A stretch of DNA of 64,000 nucleotides from Armigeres subalbatus (GCF_024139115.2 NC_085141.1:34416120-34480119), one strand, 5' to 3'. Numbered from the stretch's first letter, positions 21,621 through 34,489 are shown. A program made the numbers and translations. Notes: a model not told the origin generated them from the sequence alone.

Positions 21621-22125
21621 TTTTGACGTAGAATTACGTCTTTAGGTAATGTTTCAATGTTTCGTCCAGGGTGGGACGACCCTACGTTGTGTTATTTTTT
21701 GATGTGTTATTCCGGACGACGAATGAAGGAAACTACTTCTTCAACTGAACCTCTGAATTTATTGCCTCCGAGAGGCAGCGTGCCTGCTCGGAGGTTACGG
21801 GGGGTGGGTCATTCCAAAGTTTCAAATCTGGGACCGTCACGATAAGAGGTCAGGAAGTACGAGCCAATAACTCAGCCGTTTTTCAACGAATTCCGAAGAT
21901 TTTGGTATGAATCGATCAGTAAACTCTTTAAGATTCTATACAACTATTGTAAACAATTGATTTAATGCATTTAACTATTGAAAATTTTAATTTCGCCAGC
22001 CAATGTTAAAATTGCACTTTAATAGTCAATTGCCGACATTTCGGCTATTAGCCATCCCGCATAAACATGCATAAAATGTTGATGATCCAATTTCGTATCC
22101 TCTCGCAATATACGTAATTCTACGT
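21621..22125. repeat. Possible inverted-repeat element (ACGTAGAATTACGT ends)
   Basis: ACGTAGAATTACGTC near 21625 is mirrored by ACGTAATTCTACGTTTA near 22110. The word is itself a near palindrome, so the pairing could be chance. The interior contains a GGGACGACCCTACG-type strip. Low confidence. Confidence 0.3.
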
Positions 22126-22731
22126 TTAATTTGTGGTCTCATCTTTGATACAACCCTCTACTTTTCTCAAAGTTTTAAATGAAAACTCGAAAATACACGT
22201 CTTAATGCAAGAATAAATAGTCAAAAACAGAATTTTAGTTACGTCGCATTCATCTGGATTTCCGTTCTTTTTGAATTTTGCGTTCTGGTCTAGAAGTTTG
22301 ATTAGATGCAACAAAAAATATCGTATTGTAATATCGAAAAGCATGCATGCTGAGAAGGTATTTAGTATCATCATCAGGGTGCTCATCCTGCCCCGTTCTA
22401 TCCTAAGCCAGCCATCATAATGAACTACAAGGTTCTTCTTAGTTTACATTCGGACTCACAAATTTCGATCAATTCTTACCGGCTTCTAGAATACTTTTTC
22501 TTATAGACTTTTAATATTACATCCATCCTTGAAAATCTGGAAAAGACTTCTTGAAATCTTCACGGCCTTTTAGTAGCTTTTCGAGAAATAATTTTTTTTT
22601 GAATCCTAGAAACCTCGTCGATTATCAGTTTGACATCTGATTATTTTGAAATCCTTTCGTACAGATTCAGTCGGCTAATGACTTCAAACATAATAACATG
22701 AGCTGAACTGTTTACGTTTGAATTAGTGGGA
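22126..22731. other. No feature seen
   Basis: AT-rich sequence; an 86-codon minus frame at 22126-22386 has no motif I recognise. Confidence 0.35.
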
Positions 22732-22883
22732 CCTCCGTCGGGGGGACAATGGGTTAAATGGGTTTAGGGTCATTTGGCCGAATGCCATTTAGCCGAACGC
22801 CAGTTTGCCGAATGCCGTTTGGTCGAACACGGATACAAATTTCATCCATTTGCTTCAAAACTATACAATATACATACAATATG
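22732..22883. repeat. Left arms of two nested TIR elements
   Basis: CCTCCGTCGGGGGGACAATG (22734) has an inverse partner at about 27938-27957. Just inside it, four consecutive 15-nt units of CATTTGGCCGAATGC type (about 22779-22838) have inverse partners at about 27728-27755. These look like the left ends of two elements that were later split by LINE copy C. Confidence 0.5.
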
Positions 22884-25800
22884 CACGGCAAATGCTGTGT
22901 AAAGCGTACCATTGGTACTTCGCGTACCTGAAGGAATAAAATAGACCCCATCTCGCGGTCCTTAGCCTCTTACCCAGCAACTCCTATCCCTACCTCCCCG
23001 CGGTGCTGGCCGGGATACGAGCAACCTTAGGAAAGAACCCCGGTTGGAACTATGGTCGTATGCTGACAGGGAAGGGGGGGGGGGGGTTTGCTCCTCTCCG
23101 GAGGTGCAAATCTTATTGAGCGTCTGTTCTCCATGTCAGGATCGGCTCACAACAGCGTCTGTTCTCCATGTTAGGGACTCCAAGGGACTCTAAGTGAAAC
23201 TATGCACCATGGTCCACCGGAAATAAGGAGGAATGGTCCTCCGGAAATTTAGGGGGTTTGGTGTCAGGCCCTGCAAGCTAGCAAAAAAAAAACTTACGCA
23301 ACATATAATCAAGAAGAGAGTTCGGACCTGAACCATGGGCGAAGGCCACTGCGACGAAAAGGGACTGAGGGACTAAGGAAAAAGGCACACCGGCTGACGA
23401 ACGAAAACGGCCTACGACTAATTGATTTCGCTGCCTCCAAGAATATGGCCATTCACAGCACCTACTTCCAACACAGCCTTCCGTATCGGTACACCTGGAG
23501 ATCACCACTGCAGACAGAATCACAAATCGACCACGTTCTGATTGATGGACGGCACTTCTCCGACATTATCGACGGCAGGACATATCGTGGCGCTAACATC
23601 GACTCTGACCACTATCTGGTGATGGTTAAACTGCGCCCAAAACTATCCGTCATCAACAATGTTCGGTACCAACGACCTAGAGCGACTGAAGCAACCTGAT
23701 GTCGCCACTGCATACGCGTAGCATCTCGAGGCAGCGTTGCCGGAAGAGGGTGAGCTCGATGGGCCCCTCTTGAGGACTGCTGGAATACAGTCAAAGCAGC
23801 CATTAACGACGCAGCGGAGAACAACGTCTGGTATATGGGTCGAAGTCGACGGAACGATTGGTTCGACGAAGAGTGCAGACAGATTCTGGAGGAGAAGGAC
23901 GCAGCGCTGGCGGTGGCGCTGCAGCAAGGTACCCGGCAGAACGTGGAACGTTATAGACGGAAGCGGAGACAACAGACCCGCCTTTTTCAGGAGAAGAAAC
24001 GCCGCCTGGAAGAAGCGAAGTGCGAGGAGATGGAACAGCTGTGCCGTTCTCAAGATACACGCAAGTTCTATCAGAAGTTCAACGCATCCCGCAAAGGCTT
24101 CGTGCCACGTGCCGAAATGTGCCGGGATAAGGATGGGAGCATCTTGACGGACGAACGTGTGGTGATCGAAAGGTGGAAGCAGCACTACGAGGAAAACTGA
24201 ATGGCGCTAAGAGTACAGGCAGTGAAAGTCAAGGAAGAGGAGGAGATGACTACGTCAGTTCAGCGGACGATGGAAGCCAACCAGCCCCCACCTTGAGGAA
24301 AGTTAAGGATGCCATCCAACAGCTAAAGACCAATAAAGCAGCTGGTAAGGATGGTATCGGAGCTGAGCTCATCAAGATGGGCCTGGAAAAGCTAGCCACT
24401 TGCCTGCACAAATTGATAGTCAGAATCTGGGAAACTGAACAGCTAACGGAGGAGTGGAAGGAAGGGGTTATATGCCCCATCTACAAGAAAGGCGACAAGC
24501 TGGAGTGTGAGAACTTTCGAGCGATCACCATCCTTAATGCCGCCTACAAAGTGATATCCCAGATCATCTTCCGTCGTCTGAGTTCGTGGGAAGTTATCAA
24601 GCCGGCTTCGTTGACGGCCGCTCGACAACGGACCAGATGTTTACTGTACGACAAATCCTTCAAAAATGCCGTGAATACCAGGTCCCAACGCACCATCTGT
24701 TCGTTGATTTCAAAGCGGCATACGACAGTATAGACCAAGTAGAGCTATGGGAAATTATGGACGAGAACAGCTGGGAAGTTTACCAGACTGATCAAAGCAA
24801 CGGTGGGTGGTGTGCAAAACTGTGTGAAGATTTCGGGCGAGCACTCCAGTTCGTTCGAATCGTGCCGGGGACTAAGACAAGGTGATGGACTTTCGTGCCT
24901 GTTGTTCAACATTGCGCTAGAAGGTGTCATGCGGAGCGCCGGGTGTAACAGCCGGGGTACGATTTTCAACAGATCCAGTCAATTTATTTGTTTCGCGGAT
25001 GACATGGACATTGTCGGTCGAACATTTGCAAAGGTGGCAGAACTGTACACCCGCCTGAAACGTGAAGTAACAAAAGTTGGACTGGTGGTGAATGCGTCAA
25101 AGACAAAGTACATGCTTGTGGGCGGAACCGAACGCGACAAGGCCCGCATGGGAAGCAGTGTTACGATAGACGGGGATACCTTCGAGGTGGTCGAGGAATT
25201 CGTCTACCTCGGATCCTTGCTAACGACTGATAACAATGTCAGTCGTGAAATAAGAAGGCGCATCATCTGTGGAAGTCGGGCCTACTACGGGCTCCAGAAG
25301 ACCGGTTGTCCTCTACGGACATGAAACATGGACAATGCTCGAGGAGGACTTGCAAGCACTCGGAGTCTTCGAGAGACGGGTGCTGGCGGCGAAGAATGAA
25401 CCATGAGCTCGCCCAGCTCTACGGCGAACCCAGTATCCAGAAGGAAGCTAAAGCCGGAAGGGTACGATGGGCAGGGCATGTTGCAAGAATGCCGGACAGC
25501 AAGCCTGCAAAGATGGTGTTCGCTTCCGATCCGGCAGGTGCGAGACGACGTGGAGCGCAGCGAGGTGCAAAACGACTTAGCGAGCGTGGGGCGTATTCGA
25601 GGATGGAGAGATGCGGCCTCGGACCGTGTATTGTGGCGTCAGTTTGTTGATTCAGTGTTAAGGTACCCCGGGGCAAGTGGGACCTAAAAAAACGCTAGTT
25701 CAGCAAAATTGTTAACGCATACTTAGAAAACAGGGTATTTAAGAACATTAACCACGGATACATCATTAAATGCTTCCATTGTTGAAGTGTAGATGTGTTG

Positions 25801-27063
25801 GAAGCCATTTATTCAATTACAAAAATATTGGTAGTGCTAGAAATAAATTTACCTACAGGACCCACTCTACCCTTCAAACGGGGCAAATGGGACCTATTCT
25901 GTTTGCTACTGTCGAACGAAACTAATTTGAGAAATGTAGATATACTGTTCATATTACTTCTGAGTATTGGTATATACATATCATGGATGGAGATTGGTTA
26001 CACGTAGGACTTTATTTTTGCAAGAAGAAAGGGATTATATATAATGTTAGAAGATATGAAAACAAGACAACAGCCGATTTACTGTGTATTTGGCTATTGT
26101 CTTGTTTTCCATTAGCTTACTTTTGTAACATATGTTTTAGGTGGCAAGGATAAGCAAATCTTTATTCCCTTTTTGTATAAATGAATATTTCTCTGTTTAG
26201 AACACAAATTATTATATAAATCAGGACTTCAGAAAAAAAGTTTTTAATCAGGCGATGCGCAATGTTTTTAATTTGTAACAGAACAAAATTTCCAATTTAT
26301 GTGTTACGCAACTAATTTATCGGAGAATCTGATGCAAAGTTTGAAAATAACAAAACACAAGACAGATCTTGTTGACCTATTGTAGAAAAAATAGATTATT
26401 TGCATTGTAAACGGAAGAATATCGCATTATAGTTATAGCCATTGCTCTTCTTCATGCGGGAGATAATTTACAAAATGCAAAATACACATTTGATAATTAG
26501 CTGTACAATACTTTTGAACATCGAAATCAAACTGCAATTGATTCAGATCCATATGATATATGAATGACGAAGTTATTTATCACATCTAAAAACAGTTAAA
26601 ATAGCTTTTCGAAAATGTTGTTCAAATATGTCCCACTTGCCCCATGTATGTTAAAACTCAAGTGAAAATGAAAGTTGCAGATTTTGGCTTCAAATAAAAA
26701 TTTCAAATCGTTTTCGATGTTACACAATTATTTAATTGCTCAAAACAGTTACTTTCCACATCAATGATTAATTTTGAAACGACTATTTAGTTTGAAATCC
26801 ATTGAAATAAAATAAAAGTAACAGATTTTCTCGGTAGTTTAAAGTCATGATCAAGCAATAGCATTAGTATGATTCTTTAAATGTTTTCGATTCCAAATAT
26901 TTTTGTGTCGGGTGGATTCGTTGATAGTTCTGCTTCATCTTCCTAGAACATTGTTACCATCAAAAACGTTCATCGATTTATCTGCAGCCATAGTACCCAC
27001 TTACCCCGTATTTTTACTTGCCCCGGGGTACCTTATCTGTTTAGATGTAGACTAAATAAATGA
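22884..27063 (+). pseudogene. RTE-like LINE copy C, split by a 1.37-kb insertion
   Basis: Same 5' start (CACGGCAAATGCT) and leader as copy B. About half of the endonuclease is deleted at about 23370, where a short GGGACTAAGG filler appears; the remaining part has DSDHYLV. The RT is better preserved than in B: TNKAAGKDGIGAELIKMG, a frameshift near 24580, FVDFKAAYDS (motif A, near 24700-24729), LRQGDGLS (motif B) and CFADDMD (motif C, near 24991-25011). The C-terminal domain has a further deletion near 25300 that removes LRSKKIR-type sequence. The last coding part is interrupted at 25661-27033, and the LINE tail resumes at 27036 with TCTGTTTAGATG. Not functional. The endonuclease normally nicks the target and the RT primes there. 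Confidence 0.85.
25661..27033. mobile_element. 1.37-kb TIR element with AGGTACCCCGGGGCAAGT ends
   Basis: Perfect 18-bp inverted ends: AGGTACCCCGGGGCAAGT (25661-25678) and its inverse ending at 27033. Copy B of the host LINE supplies the empty site (GTGTTATCTG), so the duplication is TA, or TTA if the element ends one base earlier. Words like TGGGACC and TTGCCCC recur inside. No transposase frame. TA/TTA duplication allows Tc1/mariner-like or PIF/Harbinger-like origin. Confidence 0.9.
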
Positions 27064-27655
27064 AATGAAGGTAGGAGGAAGGAGAAAGAATCAAGGAAAG
27101 AAAGAAAAAGGAAAAGAGAAGAATTAAAAAAGAATAAGTAAGAAAGAAGGAAAAACTTAGAATTAAAAAAGAAGAAGGAATAGGGAAGAAAGAAGGAGAA
27201 AGAAGGAGGAAAGAAGAAGGAATAAGGAAAAAGGAAAATAAAAAAGAAAGAAGAAGGAAGAAGGACGAAGGAAGAAAGAAGAAGGAAGAAGGAAAAAGGA
27301 AGTAGGAAGCATGAAGAAGAAAGTAGGAAGAAGGAAACGAGAAGAAAGAAGAAGGATGCAAGAAGAAGGAAGAAGGAAGAAAAAAGACGGAAGGAATAAA
27401 GAATAAAGAAGAAGGAAGAAGGAATAAAGAAGAAGGAAGAAGAAGAAATAAGGAAAAAGGAAGAAAGAAAAAGAAATAGAGAAAAGGAAGAAAGTAGAAG
27501 GAAGAAGGGAGAAAAAGAAAAAGTAGAAGAAAGAAGGAAGAAATAGAAAGGAATAAGGAAGAGGAAGAAGAAAAAATAAATAGGAAAGAAGGAAGAAGGA
27601 AGTATGGAGGAAGATGAAAGAAGAAGAAAGAAGGACGAAAGAAGAAGTTCTCAGT
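27064..27655 (+). repeat. Purine-only (GAAGGA)n-like tract, about 590 bp
   Basis: The plus strand is almost entirely A and G in irregular GAAGGAA/AAGAAAG units, directly attached to the 3' tail of LINE copy C (AAATGAAATGAAG). It is followed by about 60 bp of pyrimidine-rich sequence (27658-27715). It probably arose by expansion of the LINE 3' tail. Confidence 0.9.
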
Positions 27656-27715
27656 TCACTTTTCCCTTTTCAATTTTTCACTTCTCACTTCCTTCTTCTC
27701 ATCTACTCGTAGTCT

Positions 27716-27965
27716 GAGGTCAAAACTTTCGGCCAAACGGCATTCGACCAAATCGCCTGACACCGTCAAATGGGTGAGAATGGGTCACTGTATCAACTAC
27801 TTAGAATGCTTGTAGAATGGATTGAATGTATCTGAGGGCAAGAAGATTAAAATGAGACCTTTTTGAATGATTTTGCTCTACGACCTCCAGGCTGCCGGTG
27901 AGAGCGATGACCCATTCTCACCCCCTAGACCCATTGTCACCCCCGATGGAGGGGCTAGAATTCTA
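27716..27965. repeat. Right arms of the nested TIR elements
   Basis: CGGCCAAACGGCATTCGACC (27731) is the inverse of the 22779 units, and CATTGTCACCCCCGATGGAG (27935) is the inverse of the 22734 end. A GGTGAGAATGGGTCA word at about 27771 and its inverse at about 27906 add an inner hairpin. Confidence 0.5.
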
Positions 27966-28139
27966 AATCCTTCAACAGTATGACTACAAATGTTATCTGA
28001 ATGAAATGGTTTTACTATTATCAATGATGTCACTTGCCGTGCTTGACCGAAAACTTCCAGACGCCACTGAGTGTAGGGTTTGTTCTTGAAGACAGATATT
28101 AAGGTTTAGAAAACGGGGTGACAATATCCTGAATTAATC

Positions 28140-28440
28140 TTTGAAGGAATTTACGAAGAAATTATTTTTAAAAAATCCGATAGAATCTTTAGGAATTTTC
28201 GGTGGAATTTCTAAAGGAATTTCCAAAAATATTCTCGAAAAAAATTCTAAAGTAGCTTTTGAAGGAATTCTCTTAAGAGTTTATTCGGAAACTCCTTTAG
28301 GAACTTATTCGCAAATTCCTGAAATTTCTTCATACAATTTTTAAAGTAATTTCTGAAGGAAATTTTGAAAAAAAATCTTGAGAAATATCTGATAAAAATT
28401 TCCAAAGAACTCCAAATATAAATGTTTCTAGAGAGACATT
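28140..28440. repeat. Degraded AATTCC-rich tandem array, period near 23 bp
   Basis: GGAATTTC and GAAATTCC words recur about every 23 bp with many changes. It resembles a decayed version of the array at 47403-47990. The period was counted by eye and is less certain than for the other arrays. Confidence 0.45.
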
Positions 28441-28627
28441 CAAAAAAAGTCCGAGAGGTTTTCCCAGTAAATTATCTAACAGCTTCCAGACGAAAAACTA
28501 TAATTATTACTAATTAATCATTATAATTATTATTTAGTAATGTTTGAAACTGCCTAAAGTGAGCCAAGAATGAAATTAAGCATTGAATGTTATTAAATCT
28601 GCATAGTTTCAGAATATTGTGACAGTA

Positions 28628-28905
28628 AGGTGGTTCAAAAAATCGATTTTGCTCCACAACGCTCATCTAATTCTATATCATGTTCTTAGTGTCTTCCGCA
28701 AATTTGAGCTCTTTTGAATAAAAATTGATTTAGCACAAACTGTTTCAAGTTTGCATGCAAATTAGTATGAGAAAATTTATTTTTTCATTATACTAATTAT
28801 GGCACAGGGTAAAAGAAAACCTACATAGATAAAAGGAATACTCAAGAGCTTTCACTCAACGAAAACCGCATCCTTATTTATCGATCCAATAATTAGTAAT
28901 GAAAA
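28628..28905. repeat. Single arm of the 18235 foldback family
   Basis: Starts GGTGGTTCAAAAAATCGAT and follows the left arm of 18235-18540, including AGTTTGCATGCAAATTAGTA and AAAACCTACATAGATAAAAG. The second arm is absent. Confidence 0.75.
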
Positions 28906-29259
28906 GTAATAAATGATTTAAACATTTGTGTTGCAACCAAAGAACCAACTCAGAAATGTTAAAAAATGATATGATATGTTTATAACTCGTACCTGGTATT
29001 TGATGGGCTATAATAGCTCCTCCTTTTATGTTATCTTTGCTTGACGTTCATTCCGGCATGCGGACAACGTGTCCAGCTGACTGTAGTCTGCCATGTTGCT
29101 TGAGCTGGTATAACTCGTGATTCATGCGACGCCGCCATAGGAAATTCTCCTGTTTATCGCTGAGTATAGTTCGCAGCATCTTACGCTCAAATACTCTAAA
29201 CGATCTCCGATCAGCCTCCTTTAACGTCCATGTTTCATGACCGTATAAAGCCAACAGAA

Positions 29260-29561
29260 CCCTAGTAGACGAAAACAGCTCAATAATATCAAATGTTGAT
29301 TGAGCAAAATGAGATATGGACATGATTGATATAAGAGATAAAAGATCAGACGACAATATCAATATTTTGCACTAAAATATCATGAGAATATCAAGTTACG
29401 CTATTTGTAAGAAGTAATCAATATAATGAGCCATTAGTTTGTTCTTATCCATAGCATATCTTGACATCTAAATTATATTTCGGTACAAATTTTTGATATT
29501 GTTATATCAACCATGTCCATAACATATGTTGTTATCCTGTTCATGGCTTCTGCCCGGGTAG
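29260..29561. mobile_element. MITE of the CTACCCGGGTAG family, diverged
   Basis: The left end CCTAGTAGACGAAAACAGC and the right end GCTTCTGCCCGGGTAG are diverged forms of the family seen intact at 49294-49773. The interior has the same ATATCAA and TTATTAT-rich content. Comparison with the LINE fragment at 3951-3980 gives the empty site. Confidence 0.65.
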
Positions 29562-29930
29562 AATCAGGGTAATATACAGAACGAATTTCGTCTTCATTCG
29601 CGGATTACGGGACTTGAGCTGGATACGAAAACCGTAATAAGGCGTATTCGCAGCTGCAATACGCCTATTCACCTCATGGCTAACATCATTACCGCACGTC
29701 ACCAAGATACATGAATTTTTCTACAACTTCATATTTCTCATCATTCAACACCACTACACTACCACCACGTTGATACCACTGAACCGACGTTGATTGCCAT
29801 CGACAATGCACTTCGCCTTTCTGTTTCCTTCTTAAAAAGCGCAAAAGCCTCTTTCACGGCACGGCGATTAATCCCGATAATATCGATATCGTCCGCAAAT
29901 CCCCGGAACATATGCGATCTTGTGATAACG

Positions 29931-30003
29931 GCACTTCAACCATTATTAGCTGCGAGGTTTCTAAGCCAAGTTACCATTTCTGCATTCGTATATCACCGGC
30001 ACG
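29931..30003 (-). repeat. Feilai-like SINE fragment
   Basis: GCGAGGTTTCTAAGCCAAGT and the following GCATTCGTATATCA correspond to the 3' half of the SINEs at 38993-39273 and 39426-39709. The tRNA-like head is missing. Confidence 0.6.
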
Positions 30004-30870
30004 TATTCGCTGATGAGGGACTCTTCAAGTGGTCTCAAACTGTTGAACCGAATACAGGCCATGATTTTGTACGCCGAGTTAAGGAGGGTTATTCCTCAGT
30101 AATTGGCGCACTACGATCTGTGTAAAATCTCTTTCTTAAAGAGGAGCAAATGAGATTATTCAATCAGCTAGCAGGCAAATCCTCTTCTGCCCATATGTTC
30201 AACATAATATGATGCAGAACTTCGTGAAACTGCCATATTCAAGAAGCTCAGCTGGAAGCTTCCACGCAACCTTATTCTTTTTAGTTTCTTAATGGCGTTT
30301 TTACCCTCATCTAGTGTAGGCAGCTCCACAGTTTGTCCATCGTCGCTAATGTACACTGAAACATCGGCGCATCCACCGTTCAACCAAATCTCGAAGTTTT
30401 GCTTCCACCTGGCAGCCACTTCGGTTTAACTGTCAGCGAATTCTCGTCTTTTCTTGGTCACTGCGCATGACGGAAGATGGCGCTGGCTTTGTCCGTACGC
30501 CATTGACAGTCTTATAAAACCTGCGCATATCGCTCTATTCCATTCTTCATTGCACCTCAGTAATCACTTGTTGTTCATACTGTTTATTTTTCCTGTTCAC
30601 CGTTTTCGGCTGCTCTTGCTTCATTGCACTGATCTCTTTTCAACTGAACTTTGTACCGCTCTCTTTCCACATCGAACCAACCCGTCCTGGGTCGTCGATC
30701 CATGGATCGAGTACCATAGATTGTTGATGCTGTCGTTAACGTTGACAACCGTGTTCGAATTTCACTGACGAGGTAGTGATGGAAAAAGTCCCCTCTACCG
30801 AACGTTAGCAGCGTCTCCGACGATAAATTTCACGTCATGCACACTCTTCATAGGGTTTATCAATAAACTC

Positions 30871-33800
30871 AAATAGCGTGTCCTTCAAGTTCTCGGATTT
30901 ATCGTTTGTCAGTGCATAGATGCTGTCTAATCATGTAATTTAAAAATTTGCCCCGTGTCCTTAACACACAGATGCATTCGCTAATGGGTTTCCACATCAT
31001 AATTTGCTCCATCTGCATGATTATCACTGAGAAACCAACTCATGCCGAAGCTGTTATTTCCCCTATTCCATTCAACTCTTGCGAAGTAACTCATTTAAAA
31101 AAATTCAGTTATTTAAAACTCAGTCGAACTATATTTAGAATTCCCATTTTATCCTCCCGACTGTCGAATCATCATCGAAGTGGGAAAATCCGGGCGAAAT
31201 CCCACTCGCAACAGCAACTGATGACGAATCCACCGTGCGCCAATTCGGCTTGATTTGAAAAGCGAGAGCAACACCAGCTTGGTAAATTCTCACGGCTATT
31301 ACTTATATCATCCTAAAACTCCAACCTCATCAATGACGTCACTGACCGCTCGGGATGTCTTTTCAATGACCGCAAAGTATTCTGGTTTGGGTTCCACGCT
31401 TGGATTGGATACCCCATTTCAAGCGTCTTCTCCGGTCGGCTTTCTTAAGAACAAGAATGGAATTTTAATTCACTTTGGACGGATGAAATAGGGTGGTTCT
31501 AAGTTCTAGACGTTCATCTTTCATATGTTAATAGACAATTCACGAAACAACAAACCAAAGTTTTTTTTATTCGTCAAGCAAGTCTTCATCCGCTACAAAT
31601 CTTTTTTGAGTGATTTGCAATCGTCTGCTCGCCAGGCTGGTTGCAGTGTAAATTCGAATGCCGAGTAAGGCAATTTTTCCTTCCTCAGTTGTACGATGGG
31701 AGCCCCATCTGTTCACATGCTCGAAAAAATCAAACTGAACCACAAAGAGGAACTTGAAAATTTCTGGCACGTAGACATTTTGCGAGATTCTTTTTATTTT
31801 TCGAAAAAAAAAAACGAAAACAAGTTTGATGCGTCCTCCTTTTGGGATTTCGCTAATCCCTCCCGCTCATGCATGCTTGCGGCTTGGAATGTGGCGCAGC
31901 CACTATGCTGAATTTTTTTTCGGTGTAATCATTAAGGCCAGTATCGACTTGAAAGGAAGGGGATCAAGAAATATGGCTCGATATCATAAAACAGAATAGC
32001 CTTTATAATCAATCAAGGTGCAGAGGATTGTTCACTCATAATGATGAAGAGCACGAAACAATTGTTCTTAGTAAAAACGTGCACATTTTCCTCTGTCGAT
32101 GAGCCTGACTCGCGCGTTTGAGTTGCATGAGTTAAAATTTTATTTTTTTCAATATGGATACTACCGAATTAATGGCATTGGGATGGAAAATAAATTTCTA
32201 TCAATCTCGATACCAACCTTCACCTGGGGAGAAGCGAAGCCGTCATCAATGTATGGCTGAAAAATTGTTTTTTAGGAGTTTCCCGGTGGATATGACTTGA
32301 TTTTATGTAGGCGGAGAATGTGGAAGAGAATAATGGTACATATTTTGCGTTTTATTCCCTGGTGATTCATGACTGGTAACCGAGTCTACTCTCTGTTCAA
32401 TTAACAGCATTGCAGTTAAATGAGTATTCTTAACCAGTAGAACTGTCCGGCAATGAATTCGCTGGAATTTAAAATGCTAGCTTTTTCCCTTACCCTTTTC
32501 GTTTCTTACATAAATCGTTTTTAGATTTTTTATTTCATTCTATGAAACTACAACTTTTCTAGTTCGACTGACTGATACAGGGGCAATACGCAAACATATC
32601 GGTAAATGAAGAAGGAGAGAGTATCCAAACCGGAAGCTACCTTTCAACGCCAAAACATGGCAACAAAGATGGTAATGAATACCACCCGTGACACCCGTAA
32701 CGAAAACTGTGAGGCCACGCGTTAAGGCGACCCAGGCAAAGCACAGCATGCCGTTGTAGAATGAACATAGTTGAATAAGAAAAGCTCAAGGTCACTATAA
32801 TCGTTTCCAAGAAGATACGTTGCTGCATTGGACACAGCTACCGCCATACACTCTACTTAGTACAGGGACTCCTCGTGTGATCTTGTTGACTCGGAAGCAA
32901 GATCACAACCCAATATCTTTCTGCACAACAGAACATGCCACATGGCAGCAAGATTCGAAACAGAGAAAAAAAAACACTTTAAAAAGAATTCCAATCGAAA
33001 TTCGCTCACCACATGACAGGTCCTCAACGGCAAGCCGGCAGCGGGAATCGAAAAATATGTGGTGTTCCTAATGCTACTGGAGAAGCCGTGTTTTTGTTTT
33101 TTGCTTCATCGGAAATGTTATTTATCCCTACGTTTGTCTTTTATGGAGGCGTTCTTTTTTTATCATATCTTATTTTTATAAAGCTTCTTCTTTCGCTCAT
33201 CTTTCATTCACGTATGCGCTGTGCGCTTCAGTTGTTTCCCTTTTCGGAATTCTGTGCCGCGCTTCATTGTCGTCGCCCGATGTTATTATTATGGCTGCTG
33301 TTCTGTTGCTTGTGCAGAGGGCCAGCTATTTATAAACATACCGGTTTCGATGACATTACTGTCATCATCGCAGGCAATCTCCGAACTTCTGTGATCATCA
33401 GATGGCACATTTGAAACTACATTTGGAGAAAATCCGTTTTTACGCATTATCATAAAGCATGCGAGTCTACGATCGGTGCATAGTGGGAATAATCTTCATA
33501 TTCTTGAAAACGAAGTTGTAGTAGTCTGTAAGATCTGTAAGAAGTATGTCTTTGCTATCTGTAAGAAGTCTGTCTTGCTATCCAAATCCATTTTTTTTAT
33601 AACAAAAAATCAGTTTGTGAACACAATACAATTTCCTAGCGTATAGTAAATCTTCATTTTCATGTTCAGTATTGAAGGTGACAACCTTCTGTGCCCGAAA
33701 AAACGACAACGAAAAAAATAACGGCATGATTAAATAATATTATGAAATTGACTTAAACTCATTTTTTACACGGTTGGTATTCAATTTCCCGGTTAACCTG

Positions 33801-34459
33801 ATTTTTCGCAGCTTTTCAAATACCAGCTGATTTTTTTTGGGAATTTTTTCAAGGGTTTCTCATAGTTTCATTAGCGCTAAAGGCTGTAATCAACTAAAAC
33901 CCACCCGTGTAAAAAAATAACTGGGTGTTTCTGATCTTTGAAATCAGAAAAATAATATATTTTTGACAATTTAAAGCCATATAAACGAACATTTTCATAC
34001 ATATTCGTTTCACTGTGCGGCGGTCGATGATGGCATTTTCTGTTCTGACTCATCGGTCTGTTAAAGCTACACAGCAGACAAACTTCCGTTTGAAATGAAT
34101 CATCATAGGATAGTTTCGTCGGAACAAGTGACGTGTTGATTCTATCTTTTATCGAAAGAATCGGATCATGAATTTGCATTTTGAAACTGATTCATCTATA
34201 ATAAGTTAATTTATCTATAAAAAGTTAATATATGAGACGTTTCGCGGCGGTCCGATTATTTACATTTAATGTTTCTGTTTTGGTATGATTTTGCGTGAAC
34301 ACCGTTAGGTCCGAACACAAAATAATGTTCATGTTTTCTTTAGCATTTTATGCTAAGAATGCAATTGTATGAATAATCTAGTGACACGTATGGAAAGTCT
34401 GGTTCTAAACCCCTTTATTAGCCGAAAAATAAAACAGTTAGATGATGCGACCCATTGGA
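30871..34459. other. Long stretch without a supported feature
   Basis: No repeat ends and no known domain were seen. A 67-codon minus frame (31770-31567) ends VADEDLLDE-stop and is followed by an A-run, which could be the 3' end of an old retrocopied gene, but I do not recognise it. Frames at 30948-31253, 33013-33414 and 33877-34179 are probably chance. Confidence 0.35.
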
Positions 34460-34489
34460 AGGCTCGACCAAACCAAACAAACGGGCTCC

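Larger units (their letters stand above)
28990..30870 (-). pseudogene. RTE-like LINE, minus strand, with two insertions
   Basis: Read on the minus strand, remnants of a post-endonuclease region (about 30870-30440) lead to VAARWKQNFEIWLNGG and a block with LPTLDE, IKKLKR (30419-30168), the segment just before RT. The central RT is lost. After the insertion at 29260-29561 the C-terminal part follows: LYGHETWTLKEADRR, VFERKMLRTIL, WRRRMNHELYQL and GRLQSAGHVVRMPE (29260-29048). The same C-terminal sequence forms the fragment at 3499-4085. A SINE fragment lies within it at 29931-30003. Many stops; dead. Confidence 0.7.

Noticed and set aside
16842..23083. Homopolymer C-run (16842) and G-run (about 23073) as regulatory sites
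   Set aside because: Short slippage-prone runs inside repeats; nothing suggests function.
27041..27361. Ser/Phe-rich 106-codon minus-strand frame
   Set aside because: Product of the purine repeat read on the other strand.
28500..28560. AT-rich hairpin around TAATTATTACTAATTAATCA
   Set aside because: Low-complexity AT sequence forms such hairpins by chance; no flanking duplication.
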